Source: Epsilonproteobacteria bacterium UBA6211
Lineage (GTDB): Bacteria > Campylobacterota > Campylobacteria > Campylobacterales > Arcobacteraceae
Assembly: GCA_002421845.1 (NCBI GenBank)
Contig: DISL01000056.1
Coordinates: 1 to 15,407 of the forward strand
DNA: 15,407 nucleotides
Direction of reading: 5' to 3'
Under the pieces are notes generated by a model. It worked only from the letters and a program-made list of their open reading frames with translations, had not been told where the DNA came from and ran no database searches. Below are positions 1 through 6,714 of this stretch, piece by piece. Position numbers and translations under genes: made by a program. The stretch's first letter is position 1, and the number at the start of each line of letters is the position of its first letter.

Positions 1-668
1 AAAAAATAGATGACGTAAGATATATATCAAATTTTTCTAGCGGTAAAATGGGCGTAGCTCTTGCTAAGGCATTGTATTATAGAGGTGCCGATGTTTGTGT
101 TATCAAAACTTCGGGTGTCAAAGAGATTATGCCTGATGGCATACATGTGATAGAAGTGAACGATACGAAAGAGATGTCGGAGTTTGTAAAAGAGTCTCTC
201 CATGTAGCAAAAAAAGGGGTATTGACCAAAAATACTATTATGGATTCATCAAAGCAAGAGTTGGTGCAAAAAAAGCCTTACTTTTTTAGTGCTGCTGCAA
301 TAAGCGATTTCGTACCGTCCTATCCACAACACGGCAAAGTCAAAAAAGATGATGTGGGAGATAGTTGGAATCTACAACTATCTAAAAATATAGATATTTT
401 ATCTACTATTGATAAAAACGGTATTTATACCATAGGTTTCAAAGCAGAGATGGATATAACAAATGCCAAAAACAATGCTGAAAGTATGCTAAAAAATAAA
501 AAACTTGACGGAGTTTGTTTGAATATTTTACAAAATAGCAATAGTTTCGGGACGCAAACAAATACGATAGAAATGATACTTAAGAATAACGAGTTTTTCT
601 TTGACGGCGATAAGCTTGATATATCATTTGAGATAGTAGATACTTTGGCAAAAGAGTTTCATGACTAA
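1..668 (+). CDS. coaBC: Phosphopantothenate-cysteine ligase domain of CoaBC, 3' part only
   Basis: Cytoplasmic enzyme of coenzyme A synthesis; this part joins cysteine to 4'-phosphopantothenate. The reading frame is open from base 3, so the gene begins outside the window, and the ATG at 48 is internal. The first visible residues include VRYISNFSSGKMG, the nucleotide-binding motif of the CoaB domain. Later come a SAAAISDFVP segment (family AAAxxDF), KVKKDD (the conserved lysine region), GFKAE (usual GFxAE) and FGTQTN near the C-terminus, all in the order expected for CoaB. About 221 residues are visible; the N-terminal CoaC decarboxylase domain, if fused as is usual in bacteria, is off the left edge. 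It overlaps uppS by 8 bases. It could be a stand-alone CoaB, which cannot be decided here. Confidence 0.93.
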   Translation, partial: KIDDVRYISNFSSGKMGVALAKALYYRGADVCVIKTSGVKEIMPDGIHVIEVNDTKEMSEFVKESLHVAKKGVLTKNTIMDSSKQELVQKKPYFFSAAAISDFVPSYPQHGKVKKDDVGDSWNLQLSKNIDILSTIDKNGIYTIGFKAEMDITNAKNNAESMLKNKKLDGVCLNILQNSNSFGTQTNTIEMILKNNEFFFDGDKLDISFEIVDTLAKEFHD

Positions 669-1371
669 TTCTAAATCACTACCGACTGCCAACCACCAAC
701 TACCGACGCATGTGGCTATTATTATGGACGGTAACGGTAGATGGGCGAAAGATAGAGGATTAAATAGAACAGCAGGTCACGAAGAGGGAGCTAAAACAGT
801 AAGAAAGATTACTAGTTATTGTGCCAAAATAGGGATACGATATCTTACTTTGTATGCTTTTAGTACGGAAAACTGGAATCGACCGAAACTTGAAGTGGAA
901 TTTTTGATGAGGTTGCTTGAAAAATACCTAAAAAGTGAGCTTCAAACATATCGTGACAATAATATAAGATTTCGCGCTATCGGTGATTTGGATAAGTTTA
1001 GTAAGAATTTGCAAAAGGCTATTTATGATGTGGAGGAAAAAACATCACATTGTACCGGACTTACACAGATATTAGCACTCAATTACGGTTCAAGGGATGA
1101 GATAACAAGGGCTGTAAATAGAGCATTAAAAGACAATAAAGAGATTACTATAGATACTATAAACAGCTACCTTGACACTGCATTTGCTCCGGATGTTGAC
1201 TTGGTAATAAGAACAAGCGGTGAAGTGAGAGTATCCAACTTTTTATTATGGCAAAGTGCCTATGCAGAGTATTTCTTTACTAAAACACTTTGGCCTGATT
1301 TTAACGAGTATGAACTAGAAGATATAATAAGCGATTTTTCCAAAAGGGAGAGAAGATTTGGAGGGGTTTAA
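661..1371 (+). CDS. uppS: Undecaprenyl diphosphate synthase (cis-prenyltransferase)
   Basis: Makes C55 undecaprenyl diphosphate from farnesyl diphosphate and isopentenyl diphosphates; the product is the lipid carrier for peptidoglycan and surface glycans. The protein is 236 residues, normal for the family. Motifs: HVAIIMDGNGRWAK at 17-30 with catalytic Asp23, His40 in the TAGH segment, LYAFSTENW at 64-72, and the substrate-binding block at 181-203 containing RTSGE, Arg190, Ser192 and SAYAE with Glu203. Asp23, Arg184, Glu188, Arg190 and Ser192 match the E. coli Asp26, Arg194, Glu198, Arg200 and Ser202. The ATG at 661 overlaps the end of coaBC by 8 bases and has an AAAGAG sequence just upstream; no other plausible start precedes the catalytic motif. 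Residues 6-16 are an unconserved extension encoded by a heptamer repeat tract (see the repeat entry). Confidence 0.96.
   Translation: MTNSKSLPTANHQLPTHVAIIMDGNGRWAKDRGLNRTAGHEEGAKTVRKITSYCAKIGIRYLTLYAFSTENWNRPKLEVEFLMRLLEKYLKSELQTYRDNNIRFRAIGDLDKFSKNLQKAIYDVEEKTSHCTGLTQILALNYGSRDEITRAVNRALKDNKEITIDTINSYLDTAFAPDVDLVIRTSGEVRVSNFLLWQSAYAEYFFTKTLWPDFNEYELEDIISDFSKRERRFGGV
678..707 (+). repeat. Heptamer tandem repeat tract inside the 5' end of uppS
   Basis: Four head-to-tail 7-base units cover 678-705, followed by two bases of a fifth. Units one and four both read ACTACCG; units two and three each differ from this at two positions. Because 7 is not a multiple of 3, the tract is read through in shifting phase and yields the peptide LPTANHQLPT. 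It is richer in G and C than the surrounding coding sequence. It resembles the short tandemly repeated sequences that produce QLPTANCQLPT-type peptides in several bacterial groups; that comparison is from memory. Confidence 0.6.
1345..1350 (+). promoter_or_regulatory. Shine-Dalgarno supporting the TTG start of the prepilin peptidase
   Basis: AGGGAG lies 7 bases upstream of the TTG at 1358, inside the end of uppS. No ATG lies nearby in this frame, so the site supports TTG as the initiation codon. Confidence 0.65.
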
Positions 1372-1945
1372 TATCAAGTCATTTATCTTTGATAAAAAAG
1401 TGATATTAGTGCAAGTATTACTTATTTTATTTGCTATGGCGGTATTTGATAAAGATGTTAAATTAGTGTTTATTTCACTTTTGGTGTATGTACTCGTATT
1501 ATTGAGTTTTATCGACTATAAATATAAAGCAGTTCCTGATTATCTTCTTTTGAGTGTACTTTTTATCGCCCCTTTTGTGAGTGATAATATGCTTCAGTTC
1601 ATTCAAAACGGTTTTATGTTTGCAGGTGGTTTTGTAATTTTGAATTTTGTAGTTACTTTTTATATTCAAAATATTAAAGCAAGAATTACAAAAAACGAAT
1701 TACTAAAAAACCAAACGGCACTAGGTGAGGGTGATATACCTATCATAGCTATGATGGGCGGTATTCTCGGTATTAAATATGCACTTTTGGCTATTGTTGT
1801 AGCAAGTTGTATTGCGTTGGTTCATAGTGTCTATAATAAAATAAAAAAAGAGGATGAAACACCTTTTATACCATATCTTGTTACTGGATTTTTAGTTATA
1901 TTTTTTATGGTTGATTATATTAAATTAGAATGGGTATTAGAGTAA
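1358..1945 (+). CDS. Type IV prepilin peptidase, A24 family, without methyltransferase domain
   Basis: Polytopic inner-membrane aspartic protease that trims the leader of type IV prepilins or pseudopilins. The 195-residue protein has several hydrophobic segments. The two catalytic aspartates are recognisable: Asp53 in FIDYKYKAVPD (family D-x6-PD) and Asp126 in LGEGDIPIIAMMGG (family GxGD). The TPFIPYL segment at 168-174 resembles the PFGPxL motif near the last helices. The zinc-binding tetracysteine N-terminal domain that methylates mature pilins in PilD is absent, so this is a peptidase-only form. Translation starts at TTG 1358, which overlaps uppS by 14 bases. As I recall, the C. jejuni counterpart at this place (Cj0825) is also a short prepilin peptidase. 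The likely role is in a competence pseudopilus or type II-like system whose other genes are not in this window. Confidence 0.85.
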   Translation: MEGFNIKSFIFDKKVILVQVLLILFAMAVFDKDVKLVFISLLVYVLVLLSFIDYKYKAVPDYLLLSVLFIAPFVSDNMLQFIQNGFMFAGGFVILNFVVTFYIQNIKARITKNELLKNQTALGEGDIPIIAMMGGILGIKYALLAIVVASCIALVHSVYNKIKKEDETPFIPYLVTGFLVIFFMVDYIKLEWVLE

Positions 1946-2964
1946 TGAATAAATTAAAAAACTATTTATATTTCCAATTATCGTCGAGCTTTTTTCAAAT
2001 ATTTTTCGTATTATTTGCAATAACTTCTATTATCTATCTTGTACGTATAGCCTCTTTGACCTCCATTATACAAATGACGGGGTTTGAGCTTTTTATGCTT
2101 TATTTATACGCAACTCCTAATATTATATTTTATACTTTGCCTATAGTGTTTTTTGTGGCTCTTGCTATTACTATTAGCAGACTATCAAGCGAATATGAGA
2201 CTATCGTAATCACAAGTTTTGGTCTCAATCCATATAGAATAATTAAAATATTTTTACCTATTACGTTGATTGTCTCCATAACTCTTCTTATAGTGTCTCT
2301 AGGTCTTGTACCAAAAGCGAAAGATTTGTCAAGAGTGTTTATAGAGAAAAAGAAAAATGAAGCAAAGTTAAATATTCAAGCTTCCCAAAACGGTCAAAAG
2401 TTCGGTAATTGGCTTGTATATATACAAGGTGAGCAAAATGAAGTTTTTTATGATGTCACTATGTTTAAAAAAGATCAAAACTCAAAGGAATTTATAACCT
2501 CCGATAAAGCTGATAGTATATCTGATAATAGTGAATTTTTGTTTACGCTATATAACGGCAAAGCATTTATAATAAAAGAAGATATAGATCAAATAAATTT
2601 TGAGAAGTTAACATTGCTAAATTCAAATAACCAAAAAGCCATTCAGGATACATTCACAAATCCGATAGATTATTGGTCTAGTATGAAAGAAAATGATAAA
2701 TTAAGAAAAGATTTTGCACTGTCCGTATTAATTTCTATTTTCCCTATTATTTCAATGTTTTTGGTTGTATATATAGGGTATTTTAATCCAAGATATGAAA
2801 AAAATAATGCAAGTTTATTGTCAGCTGTAGCAATAACTCTATTTATAGTGAGTATTGTACTTTTTAACAAATATATACCTATAGTATCTATTATCATTAT
2901 ACCTACGGTATGGATTATAGTAAGTTATATATTACTTAAGAAATATGTTTTAAGTAGGTATTAG
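1945..2964 (+). CDS. LptF/LptG (YjgP/YjgQ) family permease
   Basis: Transmembrane subunit of the LptB2FG ABC transporter, which extracts lipopolysaccharide or lipooligosaccharide from the inner membrane and passes it to the LptC/LptA bridge. The 339-residue architecture fits: three N-terminal membrane helices (about 14-36, 50-78, 100-122), a periplasmic beta-rich domain (about 135-240), and three C-terminal helices (about 257-278, 291-308, 311-332). SSEYETIVITSFGLNP at 81-96 corresponds to the cytoplasmic coupling helix that contacts the LptB ATPase. The ATG at 1945 shares its A with the TAA of the upstream gene, a coupling arrangement; an in-frame ATG at 1930 is possible but lacks a good ribosome binding site and gives a larger overlap. 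From sequence alone I cannot say whether this is LptF or LptG; the partner is not here. Confidence 0.88.
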   Translation: MNKLKNYLYFQLSSSFFQIFFVLFAITSIIYLVRIASLTSIIQMTGFELFMLYLYATPNIIFYTLPIVFFVALAITISRLSSEYETIVITSFGLNPYRIIKIFLPITLIVSITLLIVSLGLVPKAKDLSRVFIEKKKNEAKLNIQASQNGQKFGNWLVYIQGEQNEVFYDVTMFKKDQNSKEFITSDKADSISDNSEFLFTLYNGKAFIIKEDIDQINFEKLTLLNSNNQKAIQDTFTNPIDYWSSMKENDKLRKDFALSVLISIFPIISMFLVVYIGYFNPRYEKNNASLLSAVAITLFIVSIVLFNKYIPIVSIIIIPTVWIIVSYILLKKYVLSRY

Positions 2965-3695
2965 TGAAATTAAAAGCTGTTATTGCATACAACGGGACAA
3001 AGTTTTACGGTTCACAAGTACAAAATCATAAGTTTACGGTTGCTAAGGTACTTTTAGATGCTTTAAAGCAATTTAATATAGATACGAAAATTGACTTTAG
3101 CGGTAGAACAGATAGGGGTGTACATGCCACGTATCAGGTTATAAGCTTTGACGTGGAAACAAGTATATGGTCACACAAAATAGATTTATTAAAAAATATT
3201 TTGAATAGGGCATTACCTGCTAGTATTGTAATTAAGTCTATGAATATGGTAGATGATACCTTTCATGCAAGGTACAGTGCTAAAAAAAGGGTTTATAGGT
3301 ATCTTATTACGGATAAGCAAACAACACCTTTTAATGATGATTTGATTACATATATAGATAGTATTGATTATGATATATTAAGAAATGCTACAAAAGAGTT
3401 TGTAGGAACCTATGACTTTGAATATTTTTCCAAATCAAATCCGCAGATTAAAAGTACGGTTCGAATCATGTATGATGCACGATTTTATAAATATAAAGAT
3501 ATTTATGTATTTAAGTTTGAAGCAAACGGTTTTTTACGCTCTCAAATAAGGGTTATGGTAGGATTTTTATTGGCTATTTCAAAAGGTAAATTAAGCTTGG
3601 AAGATTTGAAAAATCAACTACAAAAAAAAGAGCAAGTCTATAATAGACCTGCCCCATCAAACGGACTTTACCTTAGTAAGGTAAAGTATCGTTAA
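2964..3695 (+). CDS. truA: tRNA pseudouridine(38-40) synthase TruA
   Basis: Cytoplasmic enzyme that isomerises uridines 38, 39 and 40 in the anticodon arm of tRNAs. The 243 residues show the family landmarks in order: YNGTKFYGSQ at 9-18 (usual YDGTxFxGWQ, here with Ser for Trp), FSGRTDRGVHA at 45-55 with catalytic Asp50, RVYRYLI at about 110-116, the FLRSQIRVMVG segment, and a C-terminal APSNGLYLSKVKY. It starts with GTG at 2964, whose G is the last base of the permease stop codon; a weak TAGG sits 5 bases upstream. The gene is the last of the left operon. Its stop overlaps the convergent nuoN stop by 4 bases, and its last 30 bases contain a perfect hairpin. Confidence 0.96.
   Translation: MKLKAVIAYNGTKFYGSQVQNHKFTVAKVLLDALKQFNIDTKIDFSGRTDRGVHATYQVISFDVETSIWSHKIDLLKNILNRALPASIVIKSMNMVDDTFHARYSAKKRVYRYLITDKQTTPFNDDLITYIDSIDYDILRNATKEFVGTYDFEYFSKSNPQIKSTVRIMYDARFYKYKDIYVFKFEANGFLRSQIRVMVGFLLAISKGKLSLEDLKNQLQKKEQVYNRPAPSNGLYLSKVKYR
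3665..3687. terminator. Perfect inverted repeat at the convergent operon junction, possible bidirectional terminator
   Basis: A 10-base arm at 3665-3674 (ACTTTACCTT) is exactly complementary to 3678-3687, with a 3-base loop AGT. The structure is inside the last codons of truA and just downstream of the nuoN stop on the other strand, so both transcripts would form it. Neither side has a proper run of T after the stem, so it is not a textbook intrinsic terminator. It may instead block 3' exonucleases or act with Rho. No better terminator exists between the two operons. Confidence 0.45.
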
Positions 3696-5176
3696 AACCC
3701 GCTAGTTTGAACGTAATAAGATATTACTTCAAGTAATGGATTTATAAAGAATATCGCCAAAATAGTAACTAGCGCAGAAACTCCGATAACTGTTTTTAAC
3801 GTATTATTTGCATTTCCTAAGAATGAAACATTATCATTAGCTACAGGGTCTTTTAGGAACATAAATACTACAAGTTTTAGGTAGTAGTAAGCTGCTATAG
3901 CACTATTCACTGCCATAATTAACGCTAGTATTATATAGTCAGCATTTATAGCCGAACCTATTAGGTACATTTTCCCCCAAAATAGTGAAAATGGAGGAAC
4001 ACCGGCAAGGCTTAACATAAATAGACCCATAATAGAAGCTGTCATAGGTGATTTTTTTACAAGTCCTGAAAACTTCTCAAAAGGATGGTCTGTCGCAAAA
4101 CCTTCAAGTTTCTTTTGTCTGTGAACCCATAGCATAGCAAATGCTCCAAGGTTTGTGAACAAAAACAGTGACCAATATAAAAATAAACCTTGCGTAGCTT
4201 GAGTCGTACCAAGTAATATAGCCGCCATAACAAAACCTGCATGTGAAATTGAACTGTAAGCCAACATTCTTTTTATATCTTCTTGAACAAGAGCTATCAT
4301 ATTCGGTAACGTCATAGTTATTACAACCATACCGTATAAAATAACTTCTACCCATACGATATTTGCACTTACAAAAATTTCAAAGAATCTTAACGCAACG
4401 ACAAACGCAGCAATTTTTGGTACGATAGACATATATCCAGCCATCGCAGAACTTGAACCCTCATAAACATCCGGTGCCCAAATATGAAACGGTACCAAAG
4501 ATAGTTTAAATCCAAGTGCAACAAGCATAAATATTACACCTAGTAAAACAGGTACAAACGGCTCAAAATTGTTTTCCACTAATACTGCATTGATTTGAGA
4601 AAGTTCCATACTTCCCGTAATTGCATAAAATATCATTACACCGAATGCAAAACAACCTGCTGCAAATGCACCCATAGTGAAATATTTGATAGCTGCTTCA
4701 AGTGATTTATCACGGTTATGCATAGCAATCATAGTATAAAGAGCCATAGATGCAGTTTCAAGTCCTACGAAAATCAATATTAGATTGTCGCTACTTACCA
4801 TAAATTGGAATCCTGCAATCATAAATAAAAACAGTGCAAAATATTCAGGGTATCTATATTCGTGGAATCTTTGTTGTGAAAGAGCCAAAAGTATAAATAA
4901 ACCGGAAGCTACAATTATAATGATTTGTGAAAGTATAGATATACCATCAACAAGCATCAAGTCAAAAAACCCTTTTGTAGAACCGCTATAACCTAAAACA
5001 GCACCCAAATCAACTATTAAAAATAATACAGTTAACATTACATAAAATGACTTATGTAGATTTCTATTTATTAAATCTATACATAATATAATCAAAGCAC
5101 CCATAACAGCTATAAGCATAGGGGCTAAAGAAGTAAGATTTAGACTTACAAGGTCTATTGAGATTGGCTCTACCAT
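3692..5176 (-). CDS. nuoN: NADH-quinone oxidoreductase subunit N (antiporter-like)
   Basis: Membrane-arm subunit of complex I, one of three Mrp-antiporter-like proteins that move protons during quinone reduction. It is 494 residues long and highly hydrophobic, near the usual length. Functional charged residues are present: Glu140 in GLETASMALY, Lys224 in GFKLSLVPFHIWAPDVYEG (the NuoN signature), Lys254 and Lys402 in FWGKMYL. These lie 7 positions after E. coli Glu133, Lys217, Lys247 and Lys395, which confirms subunit identity. The ATG at 5176 overlaps the nuoM stop by one base and has GGGGAGG 7 bases upstream. It is the last gene of the nuo operon and its stop overlaps that of truA by 4 bases. 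The end of the transcript is probably shaped by the 3665-3687 hairpin. Confidence 0.97.
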   Translation of the reverse strand: MVEPISIDLVSLNLTSLAPMLIAVMGALIILCIDLINRNLHKSFYVMLTVLFLIVDLGAVLGYSGSTKGFFDLMLVDGISILSQIIIIVASGLFILLALSQQRFHEYRYPEYFALFLFMIAGFQFMVSSDNLILIFVGLETASMALYTMIAMHNRDKSLEAAIKYFTMGAFAAGCFAFGVMIFYAITGSMELSQINAVLVENNFEPFVPVLLGVIFMLVALGFKLSLVPFHIWAPDVYEGSSSAMAGYMSIVPKIAAFVVALRFFEIFVSANIVWVEVILYGMVVITMTLPNMIALVQEDIKRMLAYSSISHAGFVMAAILLGTTQATQGLFLYWSLFLFTNLGAFAMLWVHRQKKLEGFATDHPFEKFSGLVKKSPMTASIMGLFMLSLAGVPPFSLFWGKMYLIGSAINADYIILALIMAVNSAIAAYYYLKLVVFMFLKDPVANDNVSFLGNANNTLKTVIGVSALVTILAIFFINPLLEVISYYVQTSGF

Positions 5177-6702
5177 TATTGCGCCTCCCCTATTGAATTT
5201 ACTCTAGCAAGTGTCTCTTTTGCCGTTGGAGTTATTGATTTTACATACATAGTTTGAACAAGTTGTTTTACAGAGTTATCAACAGGTTCTAATATAGGTT
5301 TTGGATAAACACCGAAATAAACAACCAATGCAACAAGAGGTATTAAAGCAGCTAGTTCTCTACCTTTAATATCAACAAGTTTTTTGTTTTTCTCATTTGT
5401 TAAAGGACCGAAAAATACTTTTTTGTATAGTACAAGCATATAAACTGCACCAAGGATTATCGTAAGACCTGCTAACAACGTAATAACAGGAGAAACTTTG
5501 AAAAATCCAAGTAAACTTAAGAACTCACCAACAAAACCAATAGTTAGAGGTAAACCTACACTCGCCATTAGCATAATACCGAATACTAAAGCATATTTAG
5601 GCATAACTTTAGCTATACCGCCGTATTCAGCTATCATTTTTGTATGTCTTCTATCGTACAACACACCTACAAGCATAAACAGAGCCCCTGAAACTATACC
5701 ATGGCTAATCATCAAAAATATAGAACCACCGATACCTTCTACGTTAAGTGCAAAAGTACCAAGGATTATAACACCCATGTGTGAAACAGAACTATAAGCG
5801 ATAACTTGTTTCATATCTTCTTGAGCGTAAGCAACCATAGCCGTATATATAATAGCAATAAGACCTAATATAGCCATAGGTATCATCATAGATACACTTG
5901 CATCCGGGAAAAGCGGTAATGAAAATCTAATAAAACCGTAAGTTCCCATTTTTAGTAAAACCGCAGCTAGTATCACAGAACCTATAGTTGGTGCTTGACC
6001 GTGAGCGTACGGTAACCATGTATGAAATGGAACCATTGGAACTTTGATAGCAAAACCTGCAAAGAAAGCAATAAATAGCCACATTTGCATACTGTAAGGT
6101 AATAACAACATATTCCAATCAGCAAGTGCAAAACTCCATGTGCCTGTAGTTGCATAGTAAACATACCCAAGATATAACATACCTACAAGCATTATTAAAC
6201 TTCCAAAGAATGTATAAAGGAAAAACTTAACAGAAGCATATATTCTTAAAGCTCCACCCCATGCACCGACTATATAAAGCATAGGTACAAGTGAAAGTTC
6301 CCAGAAAAGGTAGAATATAATTGCATCTAAAGATACGAAAACACCAACCATTGTCATCTCTAAGAATAGTACTGTGATTAACATATTCTTTAAATCTCTA
6401 GTTTCAGTCAATCCTACTACGGCTATCATAGTCATAAATGTAGTCATAATAACTAAGAATAAAGATATACCGTCAAGTCCTAAATTATAACTAATACCAT
6501 ATTCAGGTATAATAGGGATGAATTCCATAAACTGCATCCCACCATTTGCGGTATCAAAGAAATACCATAAAACACAGCTTAGAACAAACTCTATAGCCGT
6601 CACAGTTATTGCGTACATTCTAATTGAGTCTTTATTTACAATAAAGCCCATCATAGCAGCAACTGCTGGAAAAAATATTAATATCGATAAAATGTATTCC
6701 AT
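5176..6702 (-). CDS. nuoM: NADH-quinone oxidoreductase subunit M (antiporter-like)
   Basis: Proton-translocating membrane subunit of complex I, placed between NuoL and NuoN in the membrane arm. The 508 residues from the chosen start carry the family's ion-path residues: Glu135 in FWELSLVPMLYIVG, Lys220 in AIKVPMVPFHTWLPYAHGQAPT, Lys251 in LLKMGTYG, a histidine in the SHGIVSGALF helix, and Glu393 in FVGEF. The frame could open at TTG 6705, but AAGGGG at 6709-6714 is 6 bases from the ATG at 6702 and only 3 from the TTG, so ATG 6702 is preferred. The gap to nuoL is 10 bases, and the gene overlaps nuoN by one base. Confidence 0.97.
   Translation of the reverse strand: MEYILSILIFFPAVAAMMGFIVNKDSIRMYAITVTAIEFVLSCVLWYFFDTANGGMQFMEFIPIIPEYGISYNLGLDGISLFLVIMTTFMTMIAVVGLTETRDLKNMLITVLFLEMTMVGVFVSLDAIIFYLFWELSLVPMLYIVGAWGGALRIYASVKFFLYTFFGSLIMLVGMLYLGYVYYATTGTWSFALADWNMLLLPYSMQMWLFIAFFAGFAIKVPMVPFHTWLPYAHGQAPTIGSVILAAVLLKMGTYGFIRFSLPLFPDASVSMMIPMAILGLIAIIYTAMVAYAQEDMKQVIAYSSVSHMGVIILGTFALNVEGIGGSIFLMISHGIVSGALFMLVGVLYDRRHTKMIAEYGGIAKVMPKYALVFGIMLMASVGLPLTIGFVGEFLSLLGFFKVSPVITLLAGLTIILGAVYMLVLYKKVFFGPLTNEKNKKLVDIKGRELAALIPLVALVVYFGVYPKPILEPVDNSVKQLVQTMYVKSITPTAKETLARVNSIGEAQ
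5184..5190 (-). promoter_or_regulatory. Strong Shine-Dalgarno of nuoN within the nuoM 3' end
   Basis: GGGGAGG on the minus strand lies 7 bases before the nuoN ATG and is read as codons near the end of nuoM. With the one-base stop/start overlap it indicates both re-initiation and independent ribosome loading. Confidence 0.75.
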
Positions 6703-6708
6703 CAATTA

Positions 6709-6714
6709 CCCCTT
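6709..6714 (-). promoter_or_regulatory. Shine-Dalgarno that decides the nuoM start
   Basis: AAGGGG on the minus strand overlaps the nuoL stop codon and lies 6 bases before ATG 6702. It is too close to the alternative TTG at 6705. Confidence 0.75.

Noticed and set aside
48..50. ATG at 48 as the start of a 206-residue gene
   Set aside because: The same frame is open back to base 3 and encodes the conserved VRYISNFSSGKM motif of CoaB, so this ATG is internal and the gene begins off the window.
1930..1932. ATG at 1930 as the permease start
   Set aside because: There is no good ribosome binding site, while ATG 1945 overlaps the preceding stop codon by one base and gives a normal N-terminus.
5498..5797. 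Plus-strand open frame antisense to nuoM, and similar ones at 7353-7607, 9758-10096 and 10153-10473
   Set aside because: All lie fully opposite strongly conserved nuo genes, show no family motif, and are expected by chance in sequence of this composition.
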